This document shows positions 61,848 to 64,000 of a stretch of 64,000 nt of DNA, piece after piece (the first letter of the stretch is position 1; each line of letters starts with the position of its first letter). Origin of the DNA: Salinimonas chungwhensis DSM 16280 (lineage in GTDB: Bacteria > Pseudomonadota > Gammaproteobacteria > Enterobacterales > Alteromonadaceae). Below the pieces are notes generated by a model. The model was not told the DNA's origin. It did not search any database and was given only the letters and a program-made list of their open reading frames with translations. The translations under genes and the position numbers were made by a program. The stretch lies in NCBI RefSeq assembly GCF_000378185.1, contig NZ_KB899376.1:772357-836356 (forward strand), given 5' to 3'.

Positions 61848-62457
61848 GGTTAATAATTGCCGGAAGTTCAAGCAAACAGAAAAACATTCCCCCTACATTT
61901 AAACGTGGGTTACCACAATGTAAAACGGTCAGTGACCATTAATTAATTATTTATGGTCGCGGTATGACTGTCAGACGCTGTATCAATGTTTGATTTACCC
62001 CTTTCAAAGTTAAATCCATAGCGTTTTACAAGCGTTCGAAGCAACTTCCAGATACACCTTTAAAATGCGCCGAATCTCCTGAGCCAATGCAGTTGCCCCG
62101 TTACTTTTTAAACAAAAGGTGGGATACCGAGGATAGAAAGAGTCTTTGGTGGAATGCTATCGCCGCATGAAGTTAGTATGAAAGCTAGTATAGATTAACG
62201 CTTTAACAGCTTACCTGAAGCGCTATCAATTAAATGACAAGTATGAAGATAGGTGATTGCGTTGCAAATCGCGGTCTTGGCTCGCTGAAAAGTTCATTTG
62301 CATATCGATGTTATGTTTATCTAGTGAGTAAAATCTGCGATTAGCTTGATGGCTATATTTCTGGCGTGCGATAAGTACTATGGTGCGATATCTCGCCCTA
62401 TGAACGCACCATACCGGCCTTTTGCGTACCGATATGGCATGTGCCCAAAAGGCTTGC
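61848..62457. other. Gene-poor gap with tandem stem-loops
   Basis: No convincing gene is found in these 610 bp. Two adjacent inverted repeats lie just past the stop codon of the RND gene: TATGGTGCG/CGCACCATA (62379-62387 and 62405-62413) and GCCTTTTG/CAAAAGGC (62417-62424 and 62446-62453). They have no T run, so they are not a typical terminator; they may stabilise the 3' end. Confidence 0.5.
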
Positions 62458-64000
62458 TTACGTCTTAACGTCTTGCTCAGATGCATCAGCGCTGTCTTTA
62501 GCAACGAATTTATTCAACAGGACCGGTAATAGCGTAACGTCAGTGACCAAAGCCATGATCATGGCTGTTGCTGTAAGAAAACCAAAGTTTACGCTGGGTA
62601 TAAAATTTGAAAAGCCAAAGAGTGAAAACCCTACCGCTATTATGGTAGTGGTAAACAAGAGCGCCAAGCCCGTATGCCCGAATGCGGCTGTACTTGCACG
62701 CTCTGCCTGAGTGCGTGCACTCCCCTCCTTTCTGCCCTGCAGCCAGGCATGAAGAAAATGAATGGTATCATCCACAGCTATACCCATTGCGATAGCCGCA
62801 ATAGTGATAGTCATTATGTCCAACGGCATGCCCAGCCAGCCAATCAGCCCCAGGATACCCAGCGTTGTTAATACGTTAGGAACAAGTGCTATCAACGCTA
62901 TTTTGAGTGACCGGAATATCATTAGCAACACCAGACCCAGCACTATGTAAACTATGCCTAGGGTTGTTATTTGCGAATCGAACAATCTGCCCAGGATATC
63001 CTGATAAAGAACGAATAAGTTTGTCAAAGTGACATCATCTTTAGCAACGCCTACCGCCTGAATATCGTTTTTAAGGTTATCCAGCAATTTGTCCCGTTCT
63101 AGCCCTTCAGTGGTATCCTGAATGCGAACCGACATGCGAAGTTGCTTATCTTCTGCAGAAAAATATGACCCAATTAATTGATTAGCCACTTTCTCGTCTA
63201 ACAACCGATATATGGTTGTTAATTCATACTCAGTAAGCGGTTTGCCACCGTTGAGATCTTTCGCTAATTCAGTGAAATTAACCACACTGGTAACACTGCC
63301 AGTCGCTTCGAATGCTTCAACAGCGGCCTGAACTAATTGTAATTGTCCGACAGTTTTAGCTGATAATACTAATTGCTGTTTGTCATCTGACTGTCCAATA
63401 TCAAGGATAATGTCTAACGGTGTAGAGCCGCCAAACTCTTGATCAACGAATGCCAGCTCCTGATAAACAGTGGTATCCTTCGCAAAATAATCGATGAATG
63501 AATTTTCTACATTCAGTCGCGTGATCCCAGCCGCAGTACCTAAAAACAGTACCAGGATGGTTATGATCACTGTTTTTGGTGCAGCAAGATTCATTCTGCG
63601 TAAGTAACCTAAGATACCGGTAATAAATTGATATTCCGATGTTTCCTGTTTTGCGGACAACATAGTTAATAGCGCGGGAAACAACAATAAACTGACAATC
63701 ATGGTTATACCCATGGCGCTTAACATCATGTAGCCAAAATCAACCACCGGTTGTAAGCCACTAAAGATTAATGAGCCGAATCCCACCGACGTAGTCAGGG
63801 TGGCGTAAAAACAGGGCGACAGCTTTTCTTTGAGGGTTTCGATGATGCGCTGAGATTGATTAAGGTCAGGATTATCTCTGCTGATTTCCCGATACGCACC
63901 GATAAGATGAATCATTACCGCCAGCGTGAGAATCAACTGAAGAGCAACAAAATTAGCTGATATGACAGTGGTGCGCATATCCAGCCAGCCAAACAAGCCC
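62458..64000 (-). CDS. RND-family (HAE3/MMPL-type) transporter, C-terminal part
   Basis: About 514 residues of a larger membrane transporter; the gene continues past the right edge of the window. Hydrophobic TM clusters (LILTLAVMIHLIG, ISAMGITMIVSLLLFPALLT-type, VLLMIFRSLKIALIALVPN) surround a periplasmic loop that contains FGGSTPLDIILDIG. AMGIAVDDTIHFLHAW and the C-terminal TALVTDVTLLPVLL-like helix match the MMPL/HAE3 subgroup of RND proteins, which export lipids or hydrophobic compounds. It is marked as partial. Confidence 0.9.
   Translation of the reverse strand, partial: GLFGWLDMRTTVISANFVALQLILTLAVMIHLIGAYREISRDNPDLNQSQRIIETLKEKLSPCFYATLTTSVGFGSLIFSGLQPVVDFGYMMLSAMGITMIVSLLLFPALLTMLSAKQETSEYQFITGILGYLRRMNLAAPKTVIITILVLFLGTAAGITRLNVENSFIDYFAKDTTVYQELAFVDQEFGGSTPLDIILDIGQSDDKQQLVLSAKTVGQLQLVQAAVEAFEATGSVTSVVNFTELAKDLNGGKPLTEYELTTIYRLLDEKVANQLIGSYFSAEDKQLRMSVRIQDTTEGLERDKLLDNLKNDIQAVGVAKDDVTLTNLFVLYQDILGRLFDSQITTLGIVYIVLGLVLLMIFRSLKIALIALVPNVLTTLGILGLIGWLGMPLDIMTITIAAIAMGIAVDDTIHFLHAWLQGRKEGSARTQAERASTAAFGHTGLALLFTTTIIAVGFSLFGFSNFIPSVNFGFLTATAMIMALVTDVTLLPVLLNKFVAKDSADASEQDVKT

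Noticed and set aside
62226..62504. Minus-strand 92-residue frame past the end of the RND gene
   Set aside because: It overlaps the RND coding end in another frame, contains the tandem stem-loops and shows no domain; at most a chance frame.

Overview
The window looks like chromosomal DNA of a marine gammaproteobacterium of the Alteromonadales (Alteromonas-like). The basis is overall protein character, the hdfR/maoP pair, a recC-recB-recD operon, a seven-gene moa-mod operon, an S46 peptidase and an RNase J-like enzyme. This is inference from recognised families; no database search was possible. There is no rRNA, tRNA, prophage, insertion sequence or CRISPR array. Nearly all genes look intact and the base composition looks even.

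Layout. 1-1074: a small secreted DUF3718-type protein. 1153-8277: acyl-CoA metabolism, namely an acyl-CoA dehydrogenase (ACAD) divergent from a short-chain dehydrogenase, then a four-gene operon of histidine phosphatase, second ACAD, APH-type kinase and MDR oxidoreductase. 8432-9873: hemN behind a near-consensus FNR site. 9877-16050: molybdenum cofactor and molybdate uptake (moaBCDE-modABC on the minus strand, divergent from moeB and an AstE/AspA-type metallo-enzyme). 16086-18500: an exported metzincin-type protease. 19126-27898: recCBD, preceded by a structured, terminator-bearing minus-strand leader or small RNA. 28286-31112: a dUTPase, a six-cysteine secreted protein and an acyl-CoA ligase. 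31330-34028: an IorAB-type molybdenum hydroxylase, a likely consumer of the cofactor made upstream. 34025-42327: a 1424-residue sensor/c-di-GMP protein, an RNase J-like enzyme with no usual start codon at its ribosome binding site, and an S46 peptidase. 42474-45183: DUF2789, DUF2750, hdfR, a 54-residue gene and maoP. 45405-51986: PRC-barrel protein, class II fumarase-like lyase, ArsR/rhodanese pair, LysR regulator, degenerate GGDEF-EAL protein, ExoD.

52183-57793 is the most distinctive part: five same-strand, tightly packed signalling genes. They encode a sigma54-activating response regulator, a 75-residue protein that is essentially only a histidine-kinase phosphoacceptor (DHp/HisKA) helix pair, a CHASE3 sensor kinase, a single-domain receiver and a REC-kinase-REC-REC hybrid. 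Together they look like a multi-step phosphorelay. Just downstream (57962-61799) lie small envelope and stress-type proteins: a YqjD/ElaB-like protein, a YqjE-like protein, a lipoprotein, a DUF2383 helical protein, a DUF1328 protein and an acidic lipoprotein. A YfbR-like nucleotidase with an altered HD motif sits among them. The window ends inside an RND-type transporter gene.

The best candidates for something undescribed are: the stand-alone DHp protein and its phosphorelay; a perfect 13-bp inverted repeat touching the hdfR start next to maoP; the structured RNA ahead of recC; the RNase J start; and the kinase/ACAD/SDR cluster that resembles 4-hydroxyacyl-CoA catabolism.
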